Source of the DNA: Pyropia yezoensis
Taxonomy: Eukaryota; Rhodophyta; Bangiophyceae; Bangiales; Bangiaceae
Length of the DNA: 64,000 bases
Assembly (NCBI GenBank): GCA_009829735.1
Contig: CM020619.1
Location: 19,349,816 to 19,413,815 of the forward strand
Direction of reading: 5' to 3'
The position numbers and the translations under genes are program-made. Positions 21,147 to 32,752 of the stretch are shown here, in pieces. The notes beneath the pieces are model-generated. The model ran no database searches. It was not told the DNA's origin and was given only the letters and a program-made list of their open reading frames with translations. Within the stretch, counting starts at the first letter, position 1. Each line of letters starts with the position of its first letter.

Positions 21147-24092
21147 ATGAGAGCAGAGCAGAGATCACTCCCTGACGATGTGGCGGCGGCGGTGGACGCA
21201 GATTACGTTCCTTCCGTCGACTTTCTCCGCCGCTTTTGGGATGCCGCCAGGACGGTCATGTGGCGGGCGTCGGAGATGGCTGAGAGCGAAGCAGGGTTTA
21301 TGGCGGCTGCGGCTGGAGATGGCGACTGGGACAGGAGTGCCGCAAGCAAGTCGAGGCAGATGAGATTGCTTGCCCGCCGTCTAGGGGACTTGGTGTCCCA
21401 GGCCAAGAGGTTGCCAAGCCTCTGCTCGAACCGGCCCGCGGCGATTGGCGAGGCGGTTTCGTTGTGCGGAGCACTCTACTACGTGTTGGAGCAAGACAAG
21501 TTGGCGTTGCTGGGTGAAGCTGCGGACCGCACGGCCACTGCCGCGTTTGGGGCGTCCCCTTTGCTTGACCTCGTCGTTCGGGAGCGCCTGGATCACGTCG
21601 CGGACTGCTTTGAGGAGGCTGAAGACAAAGTGCGCGACGTTTTGCCGATTCTGTTGGGTACACTCGACGAGCTGCAGGTTTTGTTTTTCCTGTTTTCTCC
21701 CATGGCGGCGTCCCTGACCCCATCGGAGCGGCTTCCTCCCGGTCGTCAACGCTCCCCGGGTAGCACGCTGTCACTTGAGCCCCCCCGAGACGACGCGGTT
21801 TGCATTCGACGAGACGCTCAAGTCGTGCGTTTGCTGGCCCACCTGTCGGTTATGCAAGAGGGAGTGCGCGCGGCATCCTTTGTGGCCTCATCTCCTGGTA
21901 TGGGCAAGTCACACCTGGTCTGGGACGTGCTGGAAGCCTTCCAGGGTTTGGATGACCCGCGGTATGCCGACGCGGCTGAGCGCACGGGTTTTCCGTTGTG
22001 GTCCGATGTGGTCAACAACCTGCAAGGAGTTCGGGCTTGTGTCGTGACGTTCAACAGCTCGAGCAAGTGGGACAAGCGAGACCTTGACATCGTCGACCAG
22101 TGCTCATCTCACCCAGACGGGGTGCTCCTTCCAATCTACCTTCGCCTACTGTGGTTCTTTCGCTGCGCGAATACGGTTCCCTGGGAAGGCTTCATGGTCA
22201 GAGCCGCGGCCAATGTAAGAGACAAGGTGATCACGGTGGACGGCATCGTGGCCGAAGCGATTCGTGCTCTGCGGGAGCAGCCGACAGTCATCATTGTGGA
22301 GGAGATCTCCAAGGTCACTGGCTTCGTCCCTGTCCGCCCGGAGCCCACCCCCGCTCAACGCGAGTGGTCGACGTACGAGGATGGCGAAGCCAACGGCGCG
22401 CGTCAGCCTCTCGACGAGCAGCGCAAGACGCAGACGCTGTTTTCCCTGTACCGTCATGAGTTTTGCGTCTTGACTGGTATGGGCGGTGCAAGCGTGACGA
22501 TCTTGTTCACGTCACCGTCGTTCGGCGGTGTGATGTTTGCAGACGTGCAAGACGACCTCACGGACGACATGATCGAACGCGCCGGGTCCCTCTCTACCAT
22601 GCTGAAGAACTTTGGAATGCCAGACATGGGGGTGCAAAAGGCCATTCTATCTTCCAAGTCCAGTACGAGGCCAGGATCCCCGTTCTTTGTGTTGTGCGCT
22701 GCAGAGCTTGACTTCCTGGGCGCTGATGACGTCGCCGCGGCGTATTTTCTTCCTTGGTTTCAGAGCCGATTCCGTATCAGGATGTCGCTCCCTTGCCGGG
22801 GATCGCACGTGCTTCCTGCGGATACAGCTGCTAAAGCGTTCGCCTCTCTGAGCGGCGGGCATCCGCGCAGCGCGGCCTTTCTTCGGCGGGTGCTGAAGAA
22901 CGTGACCCCTGGGCAGGTGTCGTCGTCGGTAGTGACTCCTGCGGTGACGGACCTTTTCGACCGAGAGGACAGCACGGTAGCGCCTTTGCTCGTCGGCATG
23001 TTCGTCATGCCAGTTGTTATCGTCGCCGCTGTACACGCCTGCGACGTCGACTGCCGGCAGCCGATATCCAACCATTCCACGGCGCCCGGACCCTGCGCTT
23101 CTTGGAACGACCTTGTCACCAGCAACGCACTGACAGCCGCAGTAGCAGACTCGAGCGGCAAAGTCAAGAACCCGTCCATGCCGCCATTGTACTTGTTGGC
23201 TCTACTGTACCATTGGCAGCAGAACAAGTCGAAGGAGGTTATGCCTGTGGCGGACAAAGAGCTTGTGGCGCGCTTGAAAGGCATCCTCGATGCGTTGCTG
23301 CATGTGGTTGGTGCAAATGACTCAAGAGGAAGCGCGGACAAGGTGTGGGAATACGTTTCCATGTACTCGGACGTGGCGCTGACGCGTGTGCGTGAGGCAG
23401 CGCTCACCTGGTGCGGTGCTTCACCCGGCATCTCTCTTCCGCACGACTACACGGCGGTGACGTTGCGGGCGCTCTACCCTGGGACGCAGGTGTACAGCAC
23501 TCCAGGGAAGTTCCCGTTGTTGGACAGTAGACTGTATGACGCCACTCGGTCGTTGCATGTCGACGAGAACGAGAAGGCCAACTCGATGGAGTCTATTTTG
23601 TGTCGGTCTGCTACGGAACTATCTTCGACGGTGTACAAGTGCCAGCCGCAACAGTTTGGATTCGACAGCATCAAGTTCCTCTCTCCCAGTGGCAGCTCGA
23701 AGCCGCCCTCTAAGCACGAGCTGGTAGCTGTATGCAAGTCATCCAAGTTTACCGGGCTTGCATCGGGTCAATTGACTGTGAAAGGACAGGTGCGCAAGAG
23801 CCTGGACCTTCTCCCCATCGCGTTCAACACGGCGTTTGACAACGCGTGGAAGGAGTGGTCTGATCGTGTGGTGCTCGTCGTCGAGACGAACCTCAAGGCT
23901 GCTAAGACGTCCGGCAAGGTTCTCTCGGCAGAAGAGTCTGCGATGGTCATCATCATCACGGTTGAGACCCATGTCGAGGTGTATGGCAGGGCCATCAGCG
24001 GCTTCATTTCGCACGGACCCTCACTCTACGGCGCGATGATAGAGGCGATTGATGCGCCGATTCCAGACGCGGATGGGGACGGGGACCGGTGA
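21147..24092 (+). CDS. Crinkler/RHS-type P-loop NTPase protein
   Basis: 981-residue intact frame ending at TGA. The frame is open upstream to 20712, so the start is uncertain. Residues 1-240 are a helical leader. Around residue 251, SSPGMGKSH is a P-loop (Walker A). Near 380-388, TVIIVEEIS fits Walker B. Near 568-575, LSGGHPRS is the Gly-His-Pro-Arg motif typical of the NTPase shared by trypanosomatid RHS proteins and Crinkler effectors. The C-terminal 130 residues (ELVAVCKSSK, VVLVVETNLK) could be a degenerate restriction-endonuclease-like domain, but I cannot place a full PD-(D/E)xK core. No signal peptide or LFLAK/HVLVVVP-type recruitment motif is evident. Base composition is visibly less GC-rich than the flanks and there are no lesions, which fits a recent arrival or selection. 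The biological role is unknown. Confidence 0.65.
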   Translation: MRAEQRSLPDDVAAAVDADYVPSVDFLRRFWDAARTVMWRASEMAESEAGFMAAAAGDGDWDRSAASKSRQMRLLARRLGDLVSQAKRLPSLCSNRPAAIGEAVSLCGALYYVLEQDKLALLGEAADRTATAAFGASPLLDLVVRERLDHVADCFEEAEDKVRDVLPILLGTLDELQVLFFLFSPMAASLTPSERLPPGRQRSPGSTLSLEPPRDDAVCIRRDAQVVRLLAHLSVMQEGVRAASFVASSPGMGKSHLVWDVLEAFQGLDDPRYADAAERTGFPLWSDVVNNLQGVRACVVTFNSSSKWDKRDLDIVDQCSSHPDGVLLPIYLRLLWFFRCANTVPWEGFMVRAAANVRDKVITVDGIVAEAIRALREQPTVIIVEEISKVTGFVPVRPEPTPAQREWSTYEDGEANGARQPLDEQRKTQTLFSLYRHEFCVLTGMGGASVTILFTSPSFGGVMFADVQDDLTDDMIERAGSLSTMLKNFGMPDMGVQKAILSSKSSTRPGSPFFVLCAAELDFLGADDVAAAYFLPWFQSRFRIRMSLPCRGSHVLPADTAAKAFASLSGGHPRSAAFLRRVLKNVTPGQVSSSVVTPAVTDLFDREDSTVAPLLVGMFVMPVVIVAAVHACDVDCRQPISNHSTAPGPCASWNDLVTSNALTAAVADSSGKVKNPSMPPLYLLALLYHWQQNKSKEVMPVADKELVARLKGILDALLHVVGANDSRGSADKVWEYVSMYSDVALTRVREAALTWCGASPGISLPHDYTAVTLRALYPGTQVYSTPGKFPLLDSRLYDATRSLHVDENEKANSMESILCRSATELSSTVYKCQPQQFGFDSIKFLSPSGSSKPPSKHELVAVCKSSKFTGLASGQLTVKGQVRKSLDLLPIAFNTAFDNAWKEWSDRVVLVVETNLKAAKTSGKVLSAEESAMVIIITVETHVEVYGRAISGFISHGPSLYGAMIEAIDAPIPDADGDGDR

Positions 24093-27000
24093 CGCGAGAG
24101 CTGCGAGGAGCGCGGGGTGCAGACGTGTGCTGAATCGAGGTGGACGAGGGGAATGGAGGACAAAGACGTGGGGCGGCAGAGCAGGCGTAGTTCTGGCAGC
24201 AGACGGCGGCCACGGCGCGGGTAGCGGCCGGTGCGGCGACCGGGGCGCGGCGGGGACGGGTCGGGCGGCGGGGTGTGTGTGTGGAGGGGAGTAGCACTGG
24301 GCGCCCGGCCCGCCTGCTGGCGGCGGCACTCTTGGCTGGTGTGGTGACGGCGGGAGGATCAACACCCCGGTCAGGGGAGCGGCGGGCTTCCTTCGCGCCA
24401 TCCATCCGCCGTCTGTTGCGCGACGGCACCTTGTGCGGACGCCTCCCACACGTAGCCCACCGCGGTCGTCGTGGGGGGCCTCGTTTTTTGCGTGTGGGGG
24501 CAGCGGGGAAGGGCGGGGCGTCCCCCCTGGCGCCGCGCGCCATGCTGTTGCGGCGCCAAGTGGTCACCAGCACCTCCTTGCCCTCCTACGGGCGGCTGGG
24601 GCGCTGGTCAGCGCACCGTGGCTGCGGCGACCAGCGGCGCCTGCGGGTAGCGCGGCGCGGCCCACTCTTGGCAGCGGGAAAATGTGCTGGCGGCGGTCTA
24701 CGGCGCGCGGCGGCGGTCGATGTGGAGAGGGGCTGGTGCGCAGCGCCCCTACCCGCGTCGGCGGCGACGGCTTTCGGCGGGTGTGGCGGCGACGGCTTTC
24801 GGCGGGTGTGGCGGCGGTGCGAGGGAGAGGCGAGCTGCCGACGGGCCACGACTGTCGGAGACGCTGTCGCGCTGGGTGCTGCGGGGTTAGCACAGGCGTC
24901 CGGCGCGTGCCGCTTGAGGCCGCGGCCAACCCACTGGGCACGGCACGGGCCTGTGGGGTCGGGGGGGGAGGGTGGCAGGCCCTCGAGCCGCTCCGCCTGG
25001 CGTCCCCGTCCGCCGCCGACGCGGCACGAGCTTCCGAGACTCTTCTGCGCATCGACATTCTGGGATGGGGGAGGGGACTCTGCGGGCTGCCATCGCTGCG
25101 GCGGGCTGGCCGCCGCCCCTCAGCCTCGGCCATCGGCTTCTGTGGTTGCTCGCTGGCCGTCGCGCCGTCGCAACTGCCGCGGCTGGTCGCCTTCCCCTCA
25201 GCCACCGCCGTGGACTGTACTGTCGTTGCTGGCTGTGGCCGCCACGCCGTCGCTGCTGGCGGCTGGCCGCCCCCCCCTGCCCCGCCGCCGGGGCTAGTAG
25301 CCGCTACCCGGCCCCGCTGCCGCTGCTGGCTCTGCCTCCACCACGGGCTGGCCGTTGTGAGCGGCGCGTTGCCACCCGCTGCGCGTCCGCCCATCCCAGT
25401 CACGCTATTGTCTGACAGTCTAGCTGGCCACCGCGGCCCGCCCACGCCAGCACCGACAGCACGGTCACGCATAGAGGGGAAGCGGGGAGGGTCGGCGCCG
25501 GAGTCCTCCCCCGCCCCCCCCCCTCCGTACAGTGCACCGTCATGCGTCAAAAATAGGGTCGCACACAAACGCGTCTGATACACAAGACCCGGACGTGGTG
25601 GGCGGCCCTTGACTGGGCTGTATGCCTGCTGCTGTTGGATTCTTGGTGGATGTGCAACGCAACACTGGCGAAACAACACGTGATCCGAGGTTGCTCGTGG
25701 CGCTACGCGCCTCTTTAGAAGACTGCGCCATCGAGTGCCGCAACACTCATCCCTCTTGGGGGGTGCGGCCGCCACCGCCGTCGCCATCGCCCCTGTCACT
25801 GCCACCGACGCAGCTGCGTTTGCCGCCACCGCCACCGCCGCCGCTGCTGCTGCCGCAACCGCCACCGCCGCCGCTGCCGCCGCTGTCGCCACCGCCGCCG
25901 ACAGTCCCGGTAACGCCCCCCCCGCCCGCGACGCCCGGGCCGGCGGGCAGCACGGCAGACGCGGCACGTCGCGAGCACGGGCGCCCGCGACGACCCACCG
26001 CGCGCGCACCCGCGACCGGCAGACGCGGGGCGGGTGGGCGCCGCCGCCGCCGCCGACGGGACGCAGCGTCCCCCTCCCCCATCCCCGCCGCAGGCACGGT
26101 GCGCGGGGCGCGAGCGTGACGTCACCACCGCCGCCCGCCATGAAGAGAGCGTCGGCCAAACCACCTGCCAAGGCGGGGGTCGAATGGGTCGAATGGGTAT
26201 GTACAGGCGAGGCCAACGGCTCAGCCGCCGCCGCCGCCACGGCCACCCCGCCAGCCGCCACCGCCGTGACTTCCCCAGGCGCCCGCACCCGGCGCCCTCC
26301 CCCCCCACCCCCCCCCCCCCCCGGGTCCACCTTGAGCGCCCCCCCCCCCCGCCCAGCCGCCGGCCGCGGGCGGGCAGCCCGCGGAAGGGCCTACCCACAG
26401 CATTTTGCACGAGTACCCCCCCCCCTGATTGCCTGTGCAAGGGTGTACCGCCCGTCTCCGCAGTGGCACGCAGCGCGCGCGCAGCCCGATAGCAGGGCCC
26501 GCGCACAAATACTGCTTGGCAAAGCAATATTGATGAGCGATCTCGACTCCCATGTCAAATTCAGCTGTCGGCCGTGGCCACAGGCCGCGCAACCTCACCC
26601 ACCCACGGCGTCGCGAGGATTCCGGTGGACTCGATCCCCTCCTTCGCATCCTCATCCTTACACTCTCCTCCACCCTCCACGCCGTCAGGCAAATCCGGTC
26701 GGCCTCTTCCTCTCTCCTCCCCTCTTTCCAACGACATCCTTGCCCAACCATCACCCCCCTTCCCCCAACTACCACCTGTCCCACCCGCAACGTCATGCCC
26801 CGAATGGCAACTCTCCCGTCTTGCGAAGCGTGCTCCCCCCCCCCCCCACCCACTTGATCGTCGACAGCGATCTTTTGTCGCCACGGCCCGCTCACATCCA
26901 CTGGCAATCGCCTGCACCAACTGACCCCCTGCCTGCACGCGTTTCTGTACTAGTGCTTGTCGCTGTTGGCTGTGACTTACATGGGTACGCTATCTGATTT

Positions 27001-27704
27001 TGTCTGCTTGTGGTACGGTGGGGGGTGGGGAGGGGGGGGCTATGCTGGGGGGGTGCGGAAGGAGTGTTCGTCGTTTCTTTTTTGTGGACTCGATTGCTGC
27101 GACGATGGCCGCTGGGGACTGGGGGTGGTGTGGCTGGTGTTTGTCGATGATGGCGGAAGCGCGGATGGTGCTGGTGGCGATGTTTCTATTGGTACGTTTG
27201 GGGTGGGGGGTCTGTGATCTCCGCCTTTTGTATGCACCGGACGTGAGGTGGGGGGGGAACGCTGGTCTTTGCGTGGTTGGTGGTGCTGGGAGAAGACGCG
27301 CATGGCGGGTGTTTGTGGTGTAGTGTCGTGCCGATGGCTGCTGGGACGGGGGCGGGCGTTGGGAGGGGAGGGGGATTGTTGGTGGATGATGACGGTGGGA
27401 GTGAAGGACGGCGCTAGTAATGATCTCTCACTTTGCTTGCTTGACTTGGACGGGCGACAGCGGTGGCGAGCAGGACGGGACTTGGTCGTCGTGCCTATGG
27501 ACGCGAAGTGCCGAGAACCGTGCCGTGACAATATAAAGTAAATTTAATCTATTGTAAGTTCAACCATCAACCAATCAAGCGAGGATTATGGTAGTCTCGT
27601 GACATGCGGTCAGCCAATGAGACAACCAGGCTCTCCGTGAATGGGCGGCTGAGAAAGCGTCCTGTTTGACGTGGCACGCTCTGAGCCAACCAAGATGCCA
27701 CTTA
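24093..27704. other. GC-rich spacer, no supported gene
   Basis: 24.1-26.4 kb is GC-rich with overlapping Ala/Arg/Pro frames. 25.08-25.35 kb has recurring GCTGGCCGCC-like words on the plus strand, resembling the complement of the 62.2-63.7 kb array. A frame from 25622 (MPAAVGFLVDVQRN...) has about 45 normal-looking residues before a Pro run; I do not recognise it. 26.5-27.55 kb is more balanced, with Pro/Ser-rich frames on the minus strand and no motif. Confidence 0.45.
24766..24815 (+). repeat. 25-bp tandem duplication
   Basis: Two adjacent copies of a 25-base unit beginning GACGGCTTTCGGCGGGTGTG. Confidence 0.9.
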
Positions 27705-27831
27705 TCCTGGCGAGATCCTGATTGTATCTGGCAGGATTCTGGTAAAACTCTGGTTGAATCCTGGCAACGTCCTGGTAGGGTCCTGGCGGAATCCTGGCAA
27801 GATCCACGCGGGATTCTGGTAAAATTCCAGG
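27705..27831 (+). repeat. Degenerate 11-bp tandem repeat
   Basis: About 12 units of roughly 11 bases with consensus TCCTGGCAAGA (variants TCTGGTAAAAC, TCCTGGCGGAA, TCCTGGTAGGG). The period is held while the second half of each unit varies. It sits in a lower-GC patch with no gene. Confidence 0.8.
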
Positions 27832-27888
27832 ATCTTGCCATGATATCCAGGCGTAAATTTCCCGTAGGGGTTAGGGTCATCCGCGTGG

Positions 27889-28021
27889 GGGGACCGGGGA
27901 GGAATTGCAAGGCCAGGCGTGGGTTAGCGCGGCGGCAAGCGGGCTTCGCCCGGCAAGCGGGCTTCGCCCGCTTGCCGCCGCGCTAACCCACGCCCGGACT
28001 TACAATCCCTCCCCGGTCCCC
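27889..28021. repeat. Large palindrome: 56-bp inverted arms around a 21-nt loop
   Basis: Left arm 27889-27944 and right arm 27966-28021. The inner 29 bases are a perfect inverted repeat and the outer 27 nearly so. The loop and inner arms contain a direct repeat of GGCAAGCGGGCTTCGCC. It could be a MITE or a cruciform-forming element. G/C words like its outer edge (GGGGACCGGGG) recur at 38.04-38.09 kb beside duplication copy B. Confidence 0.9.
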
Positions 28022-30656
28022 CCCCGGAACAAATACGACTGTGCGGTCCCCCCGGCGGTCCCCCCAGCGTCAAGTCGGTCCACCCACGCGCAAATAAACC
28101 CAATAACAGCTTTCACGCTTGTGGGGGGACAGGCCATACACTGCGCGCAGCACAGTGCAAACGCCGGTTTTCCGTGTAACTCCTCTCCTCATTCTGTCTT
28201 AATCAACCCCGCTGGTCGCTCTTGTCGCGCGACCGCACACCCACCCGTACAAAGTGACCAGGCCCCGAGCCGAAAAGCAGCTGTGGAGGGAGGGGGTGGG
28301 GGAGTCCCACAGACTGTGCCGGAGGGGGCTTCGACGCCCCCGGGTGCGTCCCTCAGGGGCTGCTCGTCGCGCTGCTGCCGGTGGCGCTCGCCGCCGTGGC
28401 TCCCACGGCGACGTAAGCACACCGGCGGCTCCCCCTCCCCCTTCCCCCGCACGGCGGGGCGCTGCGGCTCGACGGGCAACGCCAGCCATCGCTGCGCAGG
28501 CCCCCCCCCCCGCCTCGGCCGGCAGCGCCGCCGCCACGCGTCACCACACCTCCATGCGGGTGCGCCCCCGCCGCGGGGGTGTGCGCGCCGGCGGGCGGGC
28601 GGCGGGCCGGGCGATCGTGGCAGCGTCGGCCGCGGTGAGCACCACGCCTTTCTTTGTCTCTCCCCTCCTGAGGTCACCCTCTCACGGGGTGGCCACCCGT
28701 TTCCGCCTCTGCCCCGCCGCGCCCTCGACACTGCGCCGCTCGCACGTTCCCCTCGGGTGCACCTCCCCTCACCGCTCCTCCCAATTCTACCCCTGTCCTC
28801 TCCCCGCGCCGCACCCTTTCCTGCCCCCCCTACCGCGCGTCGCACAGCGCCGCGGTTGCCAACGGGCCTGCGCTGCCTTGCAGCGTCGGCGGCGGCGGCC
28901 GCGGCCACGCCGACGACGAGGACCCCGACGCGGCGGTGGCGATGCCGCCGCCGCCACCGCCGCCCGGCCGGGCGGCACCGCCCTCGCGGCGGCGGTGGGC
29001 GTGGCGCTCGCCGACGCGGCGGGGGCGGGGGCGTCGGCGGCGGCGGCGGCGGCGGCGGTGGCGCCGCTCCCCGCCCTGGCCGCCGCCCTTGGCAGCGACG
29101 CGTCGGTGGCGGTGGGCGCTCTCCGCGGCCGCCTTCTGGCGCTCCTCCGCACCCCGCAGGGGCGGGTGCCGCCGATGGTGACGGCGCTCGCAGAGCTGGG
29201 CGCCGCCGCCGACGCCGACGCGGCGCTGCGGCGCTGCGGGCGCTGGCGTCTGAGCAGGCGGCGGGAGGGGTGGCCGACGGGGAGGCGTCTGCCGCCGACG
29301 GGCCGCCGCCGGGGGGGGGGGGGGGGGTGCCGCGGGGGGGGGGGGGGGCTCAAGCGCCCGCGCCCGCTGCCGCCCGCGGGAGGGCTTCCGCCGCCGCCAC
29401 GGCGGCCACCGCCGCCAGCGGCGGAGCTGGGGGGCGGGCTGCAGACGCCGGCCCTCCCCCCCCCCCCCCCCCCTCGCGTCGGGGAGTCGGTGCCCGGTCC
29501 CCCCCCCCCACCGCCGCCCCCCCCTTGCTCCCGCTGCCGTCGCGGGAGGTGGCCGCCGCCGCGGCGTGGATGCTCGTCGCGTCGCTGCCGCTGGAGGGGT
29601 GGGTGGACCTGCTGCTGGGCGCCCTCGCCGCCACCCCCGCCGACCTACCCGCCGTTGCCGCTGCAGCCGACGCGGGCGGCGGCGGCGGTGGGAGCGGGGG
29701 GGGGGGCGCCAGTGGCGGCAGCCGCGGCGACCCGCGGCTGGCTGCCCGCGCCGCGCGGGCGGCGGCGGTGGCGCCCACCTAGGGGGCGCCCCCCGACGCC
29801 GCCGCGGCCGCCGGCGCCACTGCCGGCGGGCCCCGTGGGGCGGCGGCGGCGGGGGTGGGGGCGCCTGCACCGCCGCCCCCCCCCGCTCCGCCTTCCCCCC
29901 CGGCGGTGGCCCTCCTCCCCGCCGTGGTCCTCGCGGCGGCCCCGCGGGCGGCCCCCCCCGACTTGGCCGACGACGCCGGCGGGGCGCTGGCCGACGTGGC
30001 CGTCGGCCGCGTCCTCCACGCCGACGCCCGCGGCGGCCGTGGCGGCGGCGGCCGCCTGCGGCTGCTGCTGGCGGGCCGCCTGCTCGCCGCGTCGCCCGGC
30101 CCCGCGGCGGGAGGCAGCGTCAGCGGCAGCGGCACGGGGGGCGTGAGGGGCGACGCCCTCCGCCTCGTCGCCGCCGACCTGGGGGGGGAGGTGGAGCTGG
30201 CGCTCTCGTGGCTCCACGCAGAGGCCGCAGCCGCAGAGGGGCGGCGGCTGGGGCTGGCCATTGCGCTGGGCGTGCCCCCCGGGGAAGAGGGGCGGGGGCA
30301 GAGTGGGGGGGGGGGAAGGGCGGGTGGCACGGACGCTGCCACCGCCGCCGCGGGGGGGTGGGGGGGGGGCGGGCCCGCCAAGGGCAGCCGCAAGGACGAG
30401 CCGCGGCCGTTGTCCCTGGCGGTCCGCACCCCGTCGGCCGACGGCGGCGCCGGGGACGATGAGTGCTACGACGCGCCCGCGCTGACGCCGTCGGGCGCCG
30501 CCCTCCCCCCGGCCTACGCGCGGTACGTGACGCTGCTCCCCTTTCTCCTGTCCGCGGCGGTGGCCATCCCCCCTCCGCCCCCCCCCCGAGCCGGTGGTGG
30601 CGGTGGCCGCCACCGCGGGCGGGGCGGGTGGGGCGGCGGCAGCGTTGTCGTCGCCG

Positions 30657-30689
<33 letters not shown>
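30657..30689 (+). repeat. C33 homopolymer
   Basis: 33 consecutive C between two symplekin blocks (YARYVTLLPFLL and LVVTLVAGAPV). The frame relation across it depends on its exact length. Confidence 0.9.
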
Positions 30690-30690
<1 letters not shown>

Positions 30691-30999
30691 CTGGTGGTGA
30701 CCCTCGTCGCCGGCGCGCCCGTCCTCCCCGCGCCCGCCCTGGCGAAGGGGCGAAGGCAGAGGGGGGGGCGCATAGCGTGCCGCCCCCGCCACCCGCGGCG
30801 GCCGGGGGTGCCCCCGCGCCGACGGCCGGCGGCGCGGCCACCACCGCCGTGGCCACCGCCCCCCCCACCGCCGTGGCCACCCCCCCCACCGCCTCCACCG
30901 CCGCCGCCTTCGGCGGCCCCGTTGCCGGCGCGGACGCGGCCGACGCGGCGGCGGGGGCGCCCACGGGCGCTTAAGCGCCCGCCCCTGCCCCGCTGGCAC

Positions 31000-31014
31000 C
31001 CCCGCCGCCGCCGC

Positions 31015-31083
<69 letters not shown>
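31000..31083 (+). repeat. (CCG)n trinucleotide repeat
   Basis: About 28 CCG triplets with one interruption, of which 31021-31083 (21 triplets) is pure. It lies within the GC-rich insertion between symplekin blocks. Confidence 0.9.
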
Positions 31084-31497
31084 TGCCAGCCGCACCGCCG
31101 GCGGCGGTGGCAGCCGCAGCCGCACCGCCAGCGGGCGCTTGAGCGCCCGCCCGGCCCCCGCCGCCGGCCGCGCCACGCGCCACGGCGGCGGCGGCGGCGG
31201 TGGCAGCGGTGGCGGCGGCGGCAGCCGCCGTGGCGGCAGCGACGGCGGTGGTGGCGGCGGCGGGGCGGGGGGCACGGCCGGCCGGCCGGCCGGGGCGGGC
31301 GTCCCCACGGGTGGCGGTGGCGGCAGGGGCGGTGACGGGGCGGCGGCGCGGGCGCCCGCCCGCCGATCCACGGGGTGCAGCAGCGCTGACGGCGGCGGCA
31401 GCGGCGGCAGCGGCGGCGGCGGCGGCGGCAGCAGCGGCGGTGGGGGGGGGAGCGCCTCCCTCGCAGGCGCTTCCCCGCCCGCCATGGCTGGCGGCGA

Positions 31498-31529
<32 letters not shown>

Positions 31530-32254
31530 GCGACGGCGACGGCGACGGCGGGGCAGGCCCCCTGCCGGCAGCGGCGGCCCGTCTGGCCGGTGGAGGCGTC
31601 GCCGGCAGTGGCGACGGCGGAGGCGGCGTCGGCGTTGCCGGCAGCGACCGCTTCAGGGGCGACCGCGGTGACCGCGGCGACGGCGGCGACGGCGGCAGCA
31701 GCACTACCAGAGGCGGTGGCGGCCGGGGGGGGGTCGCCCCCCCCGCAGACGCCCCCCCCCGCACCACGGAGAGGAGCGGCGGCGGCGGCGGCGACGACGG
31801 CAGCGGCAACGGCAGCGGCGACGGCGGCGGCGGGGTAGCCCCCCCGCCGGCGGCGGCGGCCCGCCTGGCCAGTGGGGGCGTCGGCGGTCGCGGGAGCAGC
31901 GGCGGCGTCGCTGCTGCCGGCAGCGACGGCGTCAGCGATGGCGGCGGCGCCGGCGTCAGCGACGGCAGCGGCGCCGGCGTCAGCGACGGCAGCGGCAACG
32001 GCGTCAGCGATGGCGGCGGCGACAGCGGCGACGGCGGTGCCGGCGGTGACGACGGCGGCGGCGGCGGTGGCGACGACGGCGGCGGCGGTGGCGACGGCGG
32101 CACAACGGGGTGCACGGTGGCCACGGCGGGGTGGCCGCGGCGCGGCTGGCCGCCGCCGCTGCTGCTGGCGGGGGAGGCGGGCGGCGGCCCCAGCCGCCGC
32201 CGCCGCCAGTCGTCGCGCCGCCGCCGCCGTTTCACCATCGCCGCCGCCGCCGCC

Positions 32255-32314
32255 GCGTCTGCGTCTGCGTCTGTGTCTGCGTCCGCGTCTGCGTCCGCGT
32301 CTGCGTCTGCGTCC
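32255..32314 (+). repeat. (GCGTCT/GCGTCC)n hexanucleotide repeat
   Basis: Ten 6-base units (GCGTCT with GCGTCC and TGTGTCT-type variants), coding Ala-Ser repeats in one plus frame. Confidence 0.85.
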
Positions 32315-32364
32315 GCGGCCGCGGCCGCGTCGGCGGCCGCCACCAGCGGCGGTCCCGGCCGCGA

Positions 32365-32395
<31 letters not shown>

Positions 32396-32730
32396 AAGGG
32401 GGACTGTGGGGGGGGGGAGCCCCCCACGCCGAGCACCTCGACCCCCGCCGCCCACCGGACCGTCCGCACCGTCCGTGGCGGCGGCGGCGGCGACCGCCCC
32501 CCGCGGAGGCGGCGGCGTCAGCGGCAGCACCGAGTGGCGGCGCCGCGGCCGGCAACCGCTGCCGCCGCGCCGCCGCCGCCACCGCCGCCACCGCCGCCGC
32601 CCGTTGCGTACGTGATGCGGTTGGCTGCGCCGCCGCAGCACGCGGGGGGGGAGCCGTGGGAGGGGGAGTGGTGGGGAGAACGGAGGGGGGGGAGCAGGGG
32701 GGGGAGGGCATTGGTGGCCAGGCCGTCGGC

Positions 32731-32752
32731 GGGGGGGGGGGGGGGGGGGGGG
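32731..32752 (+). repeat. G22 homopolymer
   Basis: 22 consecutive G inside the symplekin region, with potential for G-quadruplex formation and assembly error. Confidence 0.9.

Noticed and set aside
25735..26997. 420-codon plus frame
   Set aside because: Ala and Pro runs change to Pro/Ser text with no domain, and the opposite strand is equally open. I kept only a note.
27705..27831. Regular repeats resembling a CRISPR array
   Set aside because: The units are contiguous 11-mers with no unique spacers, and the context is eukaryotic.
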